Shown in pieces: positions 1-7,244 of a stretch of DNA of 24,470 nt. A model generated the notes under the pieces. The model worked only from the letters and a program-made list of their open reading frames with translations. It made no database searches and was not told the DNA's origin. The position numbers were made by a program, and so were the translations under genes. The stretch comes from Porphyromonadaceae bacterium UBA7042 (GTDB lineage Bacteria; Bacteroidota; Bacteroidia; Bacteroidales; Muribaculaceae): positions 1-24,470 of the forward strand of contig DLAR01000008.1 in assembly GCA_002494015.1 (NCBI GenBank), read 5' to 3'. The first letter of the stretch is position 1; every line of letters starts with the position of its first letter.

Positions 1-1328
1 CAACGCACGATAAAATAGATGTATCCGGCGACACAGATTGCGGCGTAAATCCAGAATGTGCCGTAACTGCCGAGTGCCGAGTTAAGAAGGGGGAATGTAT
101 AGGTCAGTGTGAAACAGCTGGTCCACAGTGCGAATGTGCATGTCGCCACGGCCACGGCTCTCACCTTGTTGGGGAAAATCTCGGCGAGGAGCACCCATGC
201 GACCGGGCCGAGGGTCATGGCATAACATGCGATTGCCGCAACCACGAGGATTATCATGAAGAACCCGGTGACGTGGAAATAGTAACAGGTACCGAGGATG
301 GCATATATTATCGCGAGACCGCCGGCGCCGACCAGCATCAGGCTGCGGCGGCCGAGCCTGTCGACCGTGTAGATTGCCACGAATGTAAACACGACATTCG
401 TAATACCTGTCAGCACGATGTTGAACAGCATTTCGCCAAGGTCATATCCGGCATCGGCAAAAATCTCCTGTGCATAATTGAAAATGACATTTGTGCCGCA
501 CCACTGCTGGAAAACAGCAACAATGATGCCGAGAAGCAGCACCCGGCGGTAGGGGCGGCTGAACAGCAGGCGCAAGCCGCCTGATTTTTCCTTGCCGTGG
601 GCGGTTTCCTCGACCGCTTTCACCTCCTCGGTCGCATAATTGGGGCCTCCGATGCTGTCGAGAATCTTCCATGCGTCATTGATGCGGCCATTCATAGCCA
701 GCCAACGCGGACTCTCGGGGATAAAGAACACCATCAGCAGAAACGCCGCCGACGGGAATGCCTCGCCCCAGAACATCCACCGCCACCCCATCTGGCAGTT
801 CCACGAGTCAAGCGGCGCCGAGGTCATCCCTGCCGGGATGGGTTCGGCAATAAGCCAGTTGGCAATCTGCGCGCCGAGAATGCCGAGGACTATCGTGAGC
901 TGGTTGATTGACACCAGCCGGCCGCGCACAGCCGATGGCGATACCTCGGCAATATACATCGGCGACAGACCCGATGCGATGCCTATGCCGATACCGCCGA
1001 GGAAACGGGCGGCGAGAAAAAGGTTAAAGTCATTGAACGCGCCGGTGGCGTAGGCCGACAGCAAAAACACGACAGCCGACAGAATCAGCAGCGGCTTGCG
1101 GCCGTAACGGTCGGCAAGACTCCCGGCCACCATCGCGCCTATAAGGCAACCGGCGATGGCGATGCTCATCGCGAGTCCCTGAAGTGAAGGATTATCCTGA
1201 ATCCCGAAATAAGTTTCATAAAACGGTTTTGCACCTCCGATCACGACCCAGTCGTAACCGAAAAGCAATCCTCCCATCGCCGAGACGATGCAGATAAAAT
1301 AGATAAATCTTTTGTTGAAATTTTCCAT
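1..1328 (-). CDS. Sugar porter family MFS transporter (XylE-like), 3' end cut by window edge
   Basis: Inner-membrane sugar/H+ symporter of the MFS sugar-porter family. The ATG at 1328 reads MENFNKRF, then a first membrane helix with GLLFGYD (D26, the position of the proton-coupling/ligand Asp in XylE). A DRYGRK loop follows TM2, PESPRW lies at residues 204-209 and a DRLGRR loop lies in the second half. QQWCGTN at residues 274-280 matches the QQxxGxN sugar-binding motif of XylE/GLUT proteins. 442 codons are present; about 20-40 C-terminal residues should lie beyond position 1. It diverges from an AraC-type regulator at 1459, which probably controls it. The substrate is inferred to be a pentose or hexose; the sequence does not decide between xylose, arabinose and others. 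The family call is secure, the substrate is not. Confidence 0.93.
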   Translation of the reverse strand, partial: MENFNKRFIYFICIVSAMGGLLFGYDWVVIGGAKPFYETYFGIQDNPSLQGLAMSIAIAGCLIGAMVAGSLADRYGRKPLLILSAVVFLLSAYATGAFNDFNLFLAARFLGGIGIGIASGLSPMYIAEVSPSAVRGRLVSINQLTIVLGILGAQIANWLIAEPIPAGMTSAPLDSWNCQMGWRWMFWGEAFPSAAFLLMVFFIPESPRWLAMNGRINDAWKILDSIGGPNYATEEVKAVEETAHGKEKSGGLRLLFSRPYRRVLLLGIIVAVFQQWCGTNVIFNYAQEIFADAGYDLGEMLFNIVLTGITNVVFTFVAIYTVDRLGRRSLMLVGAGGLAIIYAILGTCYYFHVTGFFMIILVVAAIACYAMTLGPVAWVLLAEIFPNKVRAVAVATCTFALWTSCFTLTYTFPLLNSALGSYGTFWIYAAICVAGYIYFIVR

Positions 1329-1354
1329 GGGAATGTGATTTTGATTTCCTGATG

Positions 1355-1384
1355 CAAAATTACACCTGTTTCCTTACCCCCAAA
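1355..1384 (-). promoter_or_regulatory. Bacteroidota-type promoter for the sugar transporter
   Basis: On the minus strand TAATTTTG (1355-1362) matches the TAnnTTTG -7 element. TTTG (1381-1384) lies 18 nt upstream as a -33 element. Transcription would begin near 1348, about 20 nt before the transporter ATG. Seen in sequence; activity is inferred. Confidence 0.55.
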
Positions 1385-1428
1385 ATGTGTTTTCGCCATA
1401 AAAAGATGGACAATATTACGATTTTTAT

Positions 1429-1436
1429 TACCTTTG
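1429..1436 (+). promoter_or_regulatory. Candidate -7 element for the AraC-type regulator
   Basis: TACCTTTG matches TAnnTTTG and lies 22 nt before the regulator ATG, implying a leader of about 15 nt. No clear -33 TTG is found at the right distance, as would fit a weak or activator-dependent promoter. A short dyad, GATGG (1405-1409) and CCATC (1439-1443), brackets the element. Confidence 0.38.
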
Positions 1437-1458
1437 TACCATCCAATATATTTTTGTC

Positions 1459-2340
1459 ATGAAACTCAAGGACGGATTCAGCGGTGAGCGGTCAGTCGTG
1501 CTGCCGAAACTCATTCTCGACATGATGGAGCAGGACCCGCTTCTGTCAACACTGCGCATAACCGACATAGGCTATTACCCCCGTGCCGCCCATCATTACC
1601 GTGAACGGCTTGCCCCTCTCGGGCAATATGTGTTCATATACTGCGTCGACGGGCGCGGACACTTCACTGTCAACGGGAAACGTCACGAGGTTTCGTCCAA
1701 TCAGTACTTTATTCTTCCTCCCGGCATTCCCCACTGCTACGGAGCCGACAACGCCGATCCGTGGACCATATACTGGATTCATTTCGGCGGCACGCTCGCG
1801 ATGCACTATGCCGCCGGAGCCGGGACTCCGTGCAGCATCGACCCGGGCCGGCATTCCCGCATCGAGAACCGCATCAACCTTTTTGAAGAAATCTTCAACA
1901 CCCTCAACTCAGGGTTTTCCATAGAAAACATGCATTATGCCATGTCGCTGTTCCATCATTACCTCGGTTCGCTCCGATATTTACAGCAGTATCGCGACGC
2001 GCGAGTGCCGGGAAACGAAAGCGACATCGTTGACGCGACAATACATTATTTAAACGAGAACATCGAGCGGCATCTGTCGCTCGACGATATCGCCTCCTAT
2101 ACAGGGCTCTCCCCCTCTCATCTTTCGGCAGTGTTCAAGCAGCGCACCGGCCACAGCACCGTCAGCTACTTTAATCTTCTCAAGGTCAGGCGGGCATGCC
2201 GCCTCATCGATGACACGACGATGAAACTGAACCAGATCTGCTACAAGCTCGGGATAAACGACCCCTACTATTTCTCGCGCATGTTCACCAAGATAATGGG
2301 TATGTCGCCCCGCGCCTACCGCAACAGGGCCAAAATCTGA
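1459..2340 (+). CDS. AraC family transcriptional regulator with N-terminal cupin domain
   Basis: A 293-residue regulator. Residues about 35-115 form a cupin-type ligand pocket (AraC_binding kind), with the typical LPPGIPHCY stretch at 86-94. Residues about 188-293 form the double helix-turn-helix of AraC/XylS proteins: first HTH near 208-229 (LSLDDIASYTGLSPSHLSAV), second near 256-279, ending in the signature GINDPYYFSRMF and GMSPRAYR. Length and domain order are normal for sugar-responsive AraC regulators. It is divergent from the sugar porter, with 130 bp between the start codons, so it is inferred to sense that porter's substrate and activate it. The start is set by the ATG just after the TACCTTTG element. 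The identity of the ligand cannot be told from sequence. Confidence 0.92.
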   Translation: MKLKDGFSGERSVVLPKLILDMMEQDPLLSTLRITDIGYYPRAAHHYRERLAPLGQYVFIYCVDGRGHFTVNGKRHEVSSNQYFILPPGIPHCYGADNADPWTIYWIHFGGTLAMHYAAGAGTPCSIDPGRHSRIENRINLFEEIFNTLNSGFSIENMHYAMSLFHHYLGSLRYLQQYRDARVPGNESDIVDATIHYLNENIERHLSLDDIASYTGLSPSHLSAVFKQRTGHSTVSYFNLLKVRRACRLIDDTTMKLNQICYKLGINDPYYFSRMFTKIMGMSPRAYRNRAKI

Positions 2341-2381
2341 CACTAAGAGAGCGTAAATCCCATGAGGCCGTTTTGAAACAA

Positions 2382-2423
2382 AGGCCGTGTCGCAATTCCG
2401 GTTAAGAATTGCTGACACGGCCT
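2382..2423. terminator. Bidirectional hairpin terminator
   Basis: A 17-bp stem with one bulged T at 2413: arms 2382-2398 and 2406-2423, loop of 7 nt (2399-2405). It sits between the convergent regulator (end 2340) and the secreted-protein gene (minus strand, stop at 2448). No strong U-tract on either side. Confidence 0.75.
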
Positions 2424-2447
2424 GAGTTATATCGGAAAGATTCTATC

Positions 2448-4916
2448 TCACTTCACGGCGACTTTGGCTGTCACACTGCCCGCGCGGACAATGTAGATGC
2501 CGGAAGCAACCTGCATGTTGCAGCTACCTTTACCGCGCGCTACCAGCAGTCCCGACGGAGTAAAGACTTCCGAGACAACGCCATCGGCGGCACTGACGAG
2601 AATTGCCCCTGCGGCGGTCGCAATCTCCACGCCATCGTTGTCGGCGATTTCCGAAACCGACGAGAGTGAAGTCATGACAATCTTCACTTCGGAAGGATCT
2701 GACACATAGGACTCATAATTATAATTGGCCGATGCCGTTACCGAGAATGCGTGGTCACACTGCGGGTCTAAATTTTCAAATTTATAGGAGGTATCATCTG
2801 TCGATACTGCCGAGAGAGGTGTCAGCAGTGTCTTCCCGGCAGGCACATTCATGCTGATTTTTGCGTAATCGACAAAGAAAGAAAGACCACTTTTGTTCAT
2901 AAACGCTATAACGACGCTCGACAAATCGGCATTTTCAGGCACATTGTTGATAATGATTCTGCCGCTGGTAGACCCTACAACCGGCGTGTCAAGAAGACCG
3001 GATGCAATCGGCGTGTTCAAATCATCACTGTTCATTATTATCGCAAACACACCTTCAGGTTCGGTTGTGTCACCGTATTCAAAGTCTTTGACAGTCGTTA
3101 CAAAAGTGGCATCGACGATTATGCCTTTCCCGTCATAGCATGACAAGTCAAGCACAGGGGTATAAACCAGTCCGGCAGTCCCCATCCAGTAGTTTGTTCC
3201 GCGCGTTCCCGCCATGCCGCTGGCCCATGCGGGCTGAGTGGCCGACCATGACGTGGAGGTCCATCCTTTTGCCCCGAAATCAAACGGTGACACCCAGTCA
3301 ATACCGGGATTGTCAACGGTTCCTTCGGTAATATTGTCGAAGGTTTCTTCAAGAACCGTGACATTTTCAAGGTCAGTTGACGGCTGCACGAGACGGAACA
3401 AGTTTACCGTATAGTCGGTAGCGTGTCCCAACTGCCCCCATGACGCCACAAACGATTCTGGGGTTACATCTGCGGCGTCGCAAAGCTGCGGACGAAGTCC
3501 CACGAGTCCGTCAACCCATACCGAATAACTTGCCGACGACACAATATCATCCCTGAACGCCTTTACATAATAGGTGTATTCGTTGCGCGGGTTTATGTCC
3601 TTTACGGCATACTGCGTATCGTTGACGACCAAGTCGGAAATCATCGGGGCAGTGACTCCGCGAGTCGTATAATGAATTTTGACATCATCAATAAAGAAAT
3701 CCACTTCGCCTTTCTGGATATAGCTGAAACGCACACGGGTCACGTCATTGCTGAAAACTTGGGACGGGAATGTATAAAATCCGCCCTGCGGCATGAAATT
3801 GTAATAGCACAGGTGGGCCACATTTTCCCATGCGTCGGTCAATGAATGATAAATCTCGACTCGGATAAGTGACATGTACTCATAATTGTCAGAATAGGCC
3901 GTGGGCTTGCACCAGAATGAGAGACCGTCAATCGGCTCGGGCATTACAGGCGATTCTATAACATCTCCAACGGCATCAAAGACAAGCGACAATGGAGCGG
4001 AATTGGAATTGTCATCTGACAGGCTTACATCCTGCGAGCCGTTGGTGCTGACATCAATATGCCATCCTTCGGGATAACCGGGAGCCGAGGTATCGATAGT
4101 CTTACCATCTTCTTTAACATTTATCCCGTCAAACGATTCCACCATTTCGTCACTGACGATATTTTCAGGCATCGTTGTACAGATCACGTTAAGCAGGTAA
4201 CCGTCAGCACCTTCAACCTCCTCCCAACGGGCCACAAATTCGGTCGGCGACACATTGAGCGCCTTCAAGGGATATGGAGTGGCGATGCGGTCACGACGAA
4301 ACTCGATTTTCACATCGTCAAGCAACACAACCCCTTCTTCGGCCATGAACTGAATATAAGACGGCATTTCAAGCGAGCCAGATGCGGCTATAAGCGAAAA
4401 CTCCTCCCATTGACCGGAAAGCTCTGCGTCGAGCTGGTCGTCACCGGGGCCGTAATCGTCGTCACAGAGTGCCACCCATAGCGCAGCACCTTCAGTGGTC
4501 AAAGCCTTGGCCCGGAAAGTAAGGGTCGCCGTACCGTCAAGCATCATCAGCGGCGTGGAGATATACCCTCCGCGGTCATCGCCATAGCTGTCAGTCCACG
4601 GGAAAAGCGACACGCACCCTCCCGCAGGACGCACTCCCTGTCCGGTCCATCCTGACTCGCTGGTATAGGATGCCGGTACATGGTATATGTTCTCGTATGT
4701 GATTTCAGTCCCGGGTTCCGTTTCCGAGCCATCAGAAAACTTGGAAAAGTCCTCGTCTACAAGGGTTTGCATCTCTGCCGCCCGGGCAGGCACTATCAAG
4801 GACGGCACTGCTGCCGGGTGGCGCAACAGAGGCTTTTTGCCCTTTTCAAACGGGACAGCGGCCTGCGACATAATTGCAAGAGAGGCTGTGATTGCTAAAA
4901 CGTAACACTTTTTCAT
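2448..4916 (-). CDS. Secreted multidomain protein: jelly-roll modules inserted in split FN3 domains, T9SS-type C-terminal tail
   Basis: An 822-residue exported protein. A signal peptide spans residues 1-19 (MKKCYVLAITASLAIMSQA). Three related jelly-roll modules of the choice-of-anchor-J/cleaved-adhesin kind start with EDF/ESF/ETF and end in a strand such as LDDVKIEF: about 53-206, 257-416 and 522-690. Between them lie two fibronectin-III domains that appear split: 213-246 joins 423-468, and 475-511 joins 697-748, each with a jelly-roll in the gap. Residues about 775-822 resemble the Por-secretion-system tail (SGIYIV near 805-810, end KVAVK), suggesting export by the type IX system and surface or extracellular location. 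No catalytic motif was recognised; a carbohydrate- or protein-binding role is inferred. Convergent with the AraC gene, own promoter upstream. No gene name can be given. Confidence 0.87.
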   Translation of the reverse strand: MKKCYVLAITASLAIMSQAAVPFEKGKKPLLRHPAAVPSLIVPARAAEMQTLVDEDFSKFSDGSETEPGTEITYENIYHVPASYTSESGWTGQGVRPAGGCVSLFPWTDSYGDDRGGYISTPLMMLDGTATLTFRAKALTTEGAALWVALCDDDYGPGDDQLDAELSGQWEEFSLIAASGSLEMPSYIQFMAEEGVVLLDDVKIEFRRDRIATPYPLKALNVSPTEFVARWEEVEGADGYLLNVICTTMPENIVSDEMVESFDGINVKEDGKTIDTSAPGYPEGWHIDVSTNGSQDVSLSDDNSNSAPLSLVFDAVGDVIESPVMPEPIDGLSFWCKPTAYSDNYEYMSLIRVEIYHSLTDAWENVAHLCYYNFMPQGGFYTFPSQVFSNDVTRVRFSYIQKGEVDFFIDDVKIHYTTRGVTAPMISDLVVNDTQYAVKDINPRNEYTYYVKAFRDDIVSSASYSVWVDGLVGLRPQLCDAADVTPESFVASWGQLGHATDYTVNLFRLVQPSTDLENVTVLEETFDNITEGTVDNPGIDWVSPFDFGAKGWTSTSWSATQPAWASGMAGTRGTNYWMGTAGLVYTPVLDLSCYDGKGIIVDATFVTTVKDFEYGDTTEPEGVFAIIMNSDDLNTPIASGLLDTPVVGSTSGRIIINNVPENADLSSVVIAFMNKSGLSFFVDYAKISMNVPAGKTLLTPLSAVSTDDTSYKFENLDPQCDHAFSVTASANYNYESYVSDPSEVKIVMTSLSSVSEIADNDGVEIATAAGAILVSAADGVVSEVFTPSGLLVARGKGSCNMQVASGIYIVRAGSVTAKVAVK

Positions 4917-4975
4917 AATTAGCCAATAATAAACATAATGCTTTATTCAACACTTATAATTTTTATAATTGCACG

Positions 4976-5006
4976 CAAATTTACGAATATATTGTCAAAA
5001 TGACAA
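4976..5006 (-). promoter_or_regulatory. Bacteroidota-type promoter for the secreted multidomain protein
   Basis: On the minus strand TAAATTTG (4976-4983) fits TAnnTTTG. TTG (5004-5006) lies 20 nt upstream as the -33 element. The expected start is near 4969, giving a leader of about 50 nt that is very A/T-rich. Confidence 0.55.
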
Positions 5007-5126
5007 CTAAAATCTGACAAAAATGACCTTTGACAGAATTATCCTGAGAGTGTTTTCAAAATACCCACCCTTATCCAAACGCCTCGGGCAATCAGCCAAT
5101 CTGGCCAAATAAGAAAATTTTTTCTG

Positions 5127-5134
5127 TAATTTTG
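5127..5134 (+). promoter_or_regulatory. Candidate -7 element for the GNAT gene
   Basis: TAATTTTG fits TAnnTTTG but lies only 6 nt before the ATG at 5141 and 15 nt before the ATG at 5150. This favours 5150 as the original start, or a nearly leaderless message. No clear -33 TTG is visible. Confidence 0.35.
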
Positions 5135-5149
5135 CAGAATATGAATAAT

Positions 5150-5256
5150 ATGGAGATAAAGAGTTTAGAGAATATTGATTTTGACACATTGTTTCGCGGA
5201 TTCGAGAATGCGTTCTCAGATTATGGGTAGTATTCGACAAGGAAGAGGTTCGGTCA
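5150..5256 (+). pseudogene. N-terminal fragment of the GNAT acetyltransferase, separated by a frameshift
   Basis: Reading from ATG 5150 (or in-frame ATG 5141) gives MEIKSLENIDFDTLFRGFEN followed by AFSDYG, then TAG at 5228-5230. In the frame of the downstream ORF the codons from 5227 read VVFDKEEVRS and run straight into its first Met at 5257. The two pieces therefore join across about 5225-5227 if one base is missing, probably in the GGG run. The joined N-terminus (about 38 residues) resembles the first strand and helix of a GNAT fold. Either a real frameshift mutation or a base-calling/assembly error. Confidence 0.75.
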
Positions 5257-6003
5257 ATGCTGATCAGGAGGGGTTATGAATCCCGCCTCTCTTTCGCGGC
5301 ATTCGCAGATGGTGAGATTGTTGCGTTCACATTAAACGGAGTCGGTCAGTTCAACGGGATTCCGACTGCTTACGACACCGGCACCGGCACGGTTAAAGAC
5401 TACCGTGGACAAGGCATTGCCGGAAAAATCTTCAGTCATTCCCTGCCTTTTCTGAAAGAGGCCGGCATAAGGCAATATCTGCTTGAAGTGTTGCAAAACA
5501 ACAATAAGGCAATCAGCGTGTATCGCAAAATGGGATTTGTGACCACCCGCGAGTTTGACTGCTTCAGACAGAATATTGCCGAAATAAGAAACATTGATTC
5601 GGTCAGACCGGATACTGCCTTTAGGATTGAAACGATTGATGCCGATGCTGTGTTAGGCGCAAAGACATTCTGCGATTTCACACCTTCGTGGCAAAATGGG
5701 TTCGAGTCAATCGAAAGAGGCAAGCCGGGATTGATCTGTTTAGGTGCCATTCATTCTGACAGACTTGTCGGATATGGCGTGATAGACCGGACAACAGGCG
5801 ATTTGACTCAGATAGCAGTTGACCGCGAATTTCGGTGCAAGGGCATAGCTTCCCTTTTGCTGCGAGAAGCGGTGTCAATGATGGAAACCGGCTTTATAAA
5901 GGTATTGAATATTCCTGCCGACGATTCTACGCTACACAGTCTTCTGAGCGACAGGAATATACCATTGATGAACAGACAGTATGAAATGATATTGACGTTC
6001 TGA
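5257..6003 (+). CDS. GNAT family N-acetyltransferase with two GNAT domains, N-terminus lost by frameshift
   Basis: The remaining open frame codes 248 residues; with the out-of-frame start restored it would be about 284-287. Two acetyl-CoA-binding motif A segments are visible. The first is GTVKDYRGQGIAGKIF (RGQGIA pyrophosphate loop), followed by YRKMGFV near the end of the domain. The second is QIAVDREFRCKGIASLLL (RCKGIA). Such tandem GNAT proteins transfer acetyl groups from acetyl-CoA to small amines or protein amino groups; the substrate is unknown. Codon use looks more A/T-rich than in the large genes to the right. The gene stands alone between divergent and convergent neighbours. The truncated form lacks the first strand/helix of domain 1, so activity of that domain is doubtful, while domain 2 is intact. 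Internal initiation at 5257 is possible but unproven. Confidence 0.8.
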   Translation: MLIRRGYESRLSFAAFADGEIVAFTLNGVGQFNGIPTAYDTGTGTVKDYRGQGIAGKIFSHSLPFLKEAGIRQYLLEVLQNNNKAISVYRKMGFVTTREFDCFRQNIAEIRNIDSVRPDTAFRIETIDADAVLGAKTFCDFTPSWQNGFESIERGKPGLICLGAIHSDRLVGYGVIDRTTGDLTQIAVDREFRCKGIASLLLREAVSMMETGFIKVLNIPADDSTLHSLLSDRNIPLMNRQYEMILTF

Positions 6004-6178
6004 CAACTATGTGCACAACCGCAAGAAAGACAATCAATTGTTGACAGATATATTACTGATTAGAATAGATAGGAGGACAAGATGACAATGTGCCGACAGA
6101 GGACACTTTCACGCCGTTCTTTGAGAGCGTTCGGGACAGTGTCCATATCTCGGTGTGAAAACATTTGTCGTCATGCAT
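6004..6178. other. Gene-poor intergenic stretch with a doubtful 32-codon ORF
   Basis: No recognisable gene. An AGGAGG at 6071-6076 sits 5 nt before ATG 6082, opening a 32-codon Arg-rich frame (MTMCRQRTLSRRSL...) that ends at TAA 6178-6180. A dyad, GGACACT (6101-6107) with AGTGTCC (6138-6144), lies inside it. Shine-Dalgarno sequences are rarely used in Bacteroidota, so the apparent ribosome site may be chance. Coding is not claimed. Confidence 0.3.
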
Positions 6179-6206
6179 AATGCATCGAATACAATGCATC
6201 GAATAC
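6179..6206. repeat. Perfect tandem duplication of a 14-bp unit
   Basis: AATGCATCGAATAC occurs at 6179-6192 and again at 6193-6206 without a gap, ending 2 nt before the terminator hairpin. Two copies only, consistent with replication slippage or a small regulatory repeat. Confidence 0.9.
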
Positions 6207-6208
6207 AA

Positions 6209-6247
6209 AACAGAAAGAGTCCGGTACAATACCGGACTCTTTCTGTT
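6209..6247. terminator. Bidirectional hairpin terminator
   Basis: Perfect 17-bp inverted repeat (6209-6225 and 6231-6247) with a 5-nt loop. The outer stem is A/T-rich (AACAGAAAGA...), giving a partly U-rich 3' side (CTCTTTCTGTT) on the plus strand. It lies between the convergent GNAT gene and the OmpA-type gene. Confidence 0.85.
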
Positions 6248-6332
6248 ACCGAATGTTGTTTAGACTGTCCGACTTTTTGGGAATCTTCATTAGCCGGACA
6301 GCCAATCCAACGTATCAAGGGTTAGTATATAA

Positions 6333-7034
6333 TTATTTCAATGTCCCGTCCTGAGCTTGCTGAATCATTGTCTCGTTGGCTGTGATGTAGATTTCTACAC
6401 GGCGATTCTGGGCACGGCCTTCGGCTGTTTCGTTGGACGCGACATAATCTTGCATGGGCAGACCTTCGGCACTCAGACGAGTCCCGCTTACACCGCTATT
6501 TAGCAGATAGTTGCGCACAGCATCGGCACGGCCGGTAGCTACTCGCTCGTTGACGGCCATCGAGCCGGTATTGTCGGTGTAACCGTAAATCTGAACGTTT
6601 GTGTTCGGATTGTTAATCAGAGAGTTGGCAAACGAGGTAAGGTCTGTTTTAGCATTGGAGCTGAGAGTAGTTCCGTTGGTGGGGAACAGAATGCCGCCGT
6701 TGAAAGTTACCTTGATAGCCTGAAGACCATTCTGGTCAGTAACCTTTTCAACCTGAGCCTGCTGGGCGAGCTGTTCTTTAAGCTCGGCCTCTTGCTTGTC
6801 CATCTTCTTTCCGATGAGCGCGCCCGCACCGGCACCTACGGCTGCTCCGATTGCGGCACCGATACCGGCACCCTTGCCACCGCCTATCAGCGCGCCGAGA
6901 CCGGCACCTACGCCGGCACCGCCGCCGCCGCCGATGAGAGCACCCTTGCCGGTATTAGTCATTGAAGAACATCCCGTTGTAAAAAGCAATGAGAGCGATA
7001 ATGCGACCGCTCCGAAAATCTTAAACAGTTTCAT
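6333..7034 (-). CDS. OmpA family lipoprotein with glycine-zipper segment (YiaD-like)
   Basis: A 233-residue outer-membrane lipoprotein. The signal peptide ends at FTTGC, with the lipidated Cys at residue 22. Residues about 29-76 are a glycine zipper (repeated GxxxG/GAGxGA), able to lie in or on a membrane. A short charged helix follows (77-98), then the OmpA C-terminal peptidoglycan-binding domain at about 107-218. Conserved positions there include YGYTDNTG (D154), the GRADAVRNYL helix with R169, and GRAQNRRVEIYI with R211/R212. It should anchor the outer membrane to the cell wall. It has its own promoter upstream and is convergent with the GNAT gene across a terminator. The family is certain; a specific named function is not. 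Confidence 0.93.
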   Translation of the reverse strand: MKLFKIFGAVALSLSLLFTTGCSSMTNTGKGALIGGGGGAGVGAGLGALIGGGKGAGIGAAIGAAVGAGAGALIGKKMDKQEAELKEQLAQQAQVEKVTDQNGLQAIKVTFNGGILFPTNGTTLSSNAKTDLTSFANSLINNPNTNVQIYGYTDNTGSMAVNERVATGRADAVRNYLLNSGVSGTRLSAEGLPMQDYVASNETAEGRAQNRRVEIYITANETMIQQAQDGTLK

Positions 7035-7074
7035 CTTTTTCTATAATTTTTAGTTAATCTGTTAATTCTTGCCG

Positions 7075-7105
7075 CAAATGTAGCTATAAAATCATTCACA
7101 ACCAA
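7075..7105 (-). promoter_or_regulatory. Bacteroidota-type promoter for the OmpA-type lipoprotein
   Basis: On the minus strand TACATTTG (7075-7082) fits TAnnTTTG. TTG (7103-7105) lies 20 nt upstream. The start point would be near 7068, leaving a leader of about 34 nt. Confidence 0.55.
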
Positions 7106-7171
7106 CTTTTGTCACAAATATAATACATACTCACACAAAATTTTGTTTTATGATATTCATAAAATATTTAC

Positions 7172-7179
7172 TAAATTTG
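7172..7179 (+). promoter_or_regulatory. Candidate -7 element for the DMT transporter
   Basis: TAAATTTG fits TAnnTTTG. The -33 region at the right distance (TTTATG, 7147-7152, 19-nt spacer) is only a loose match. The leader to the ATG at 7245 would be about 60 nt and holds a short dyad, AGCAC (7190-7194) with GTGCT (7213-7217). Confidence 0.42.
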
Positions 7180-7244
7180 TAGCCGTGTTAGCACAACCGA
7201 GCATTTTCAATGGTGCTGCATCAGAAACATAAGAGCATATTTTT

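Noticed and set aside
273..1053. Plus-strand frames of about 100-137 codons at the left edge
   Set aside because: They lie opposite the sugar porter, whose minus-strand frame is open from 1328 to the window edge and carries all family motifs.
5222..5232. Programmed -1 frameshift in the GNAT gene
   Set aside because: No slippery heptamer of the X XXY YYZ type and no clear downstream stem; a simple indel or sequencing error is more likely.
6179..6206. Possible CRISPR or phage attachment repeat
   Set aside because: Only two adjacent copies without spacer, no cas or integrase gene; better explained as tandem duplication.
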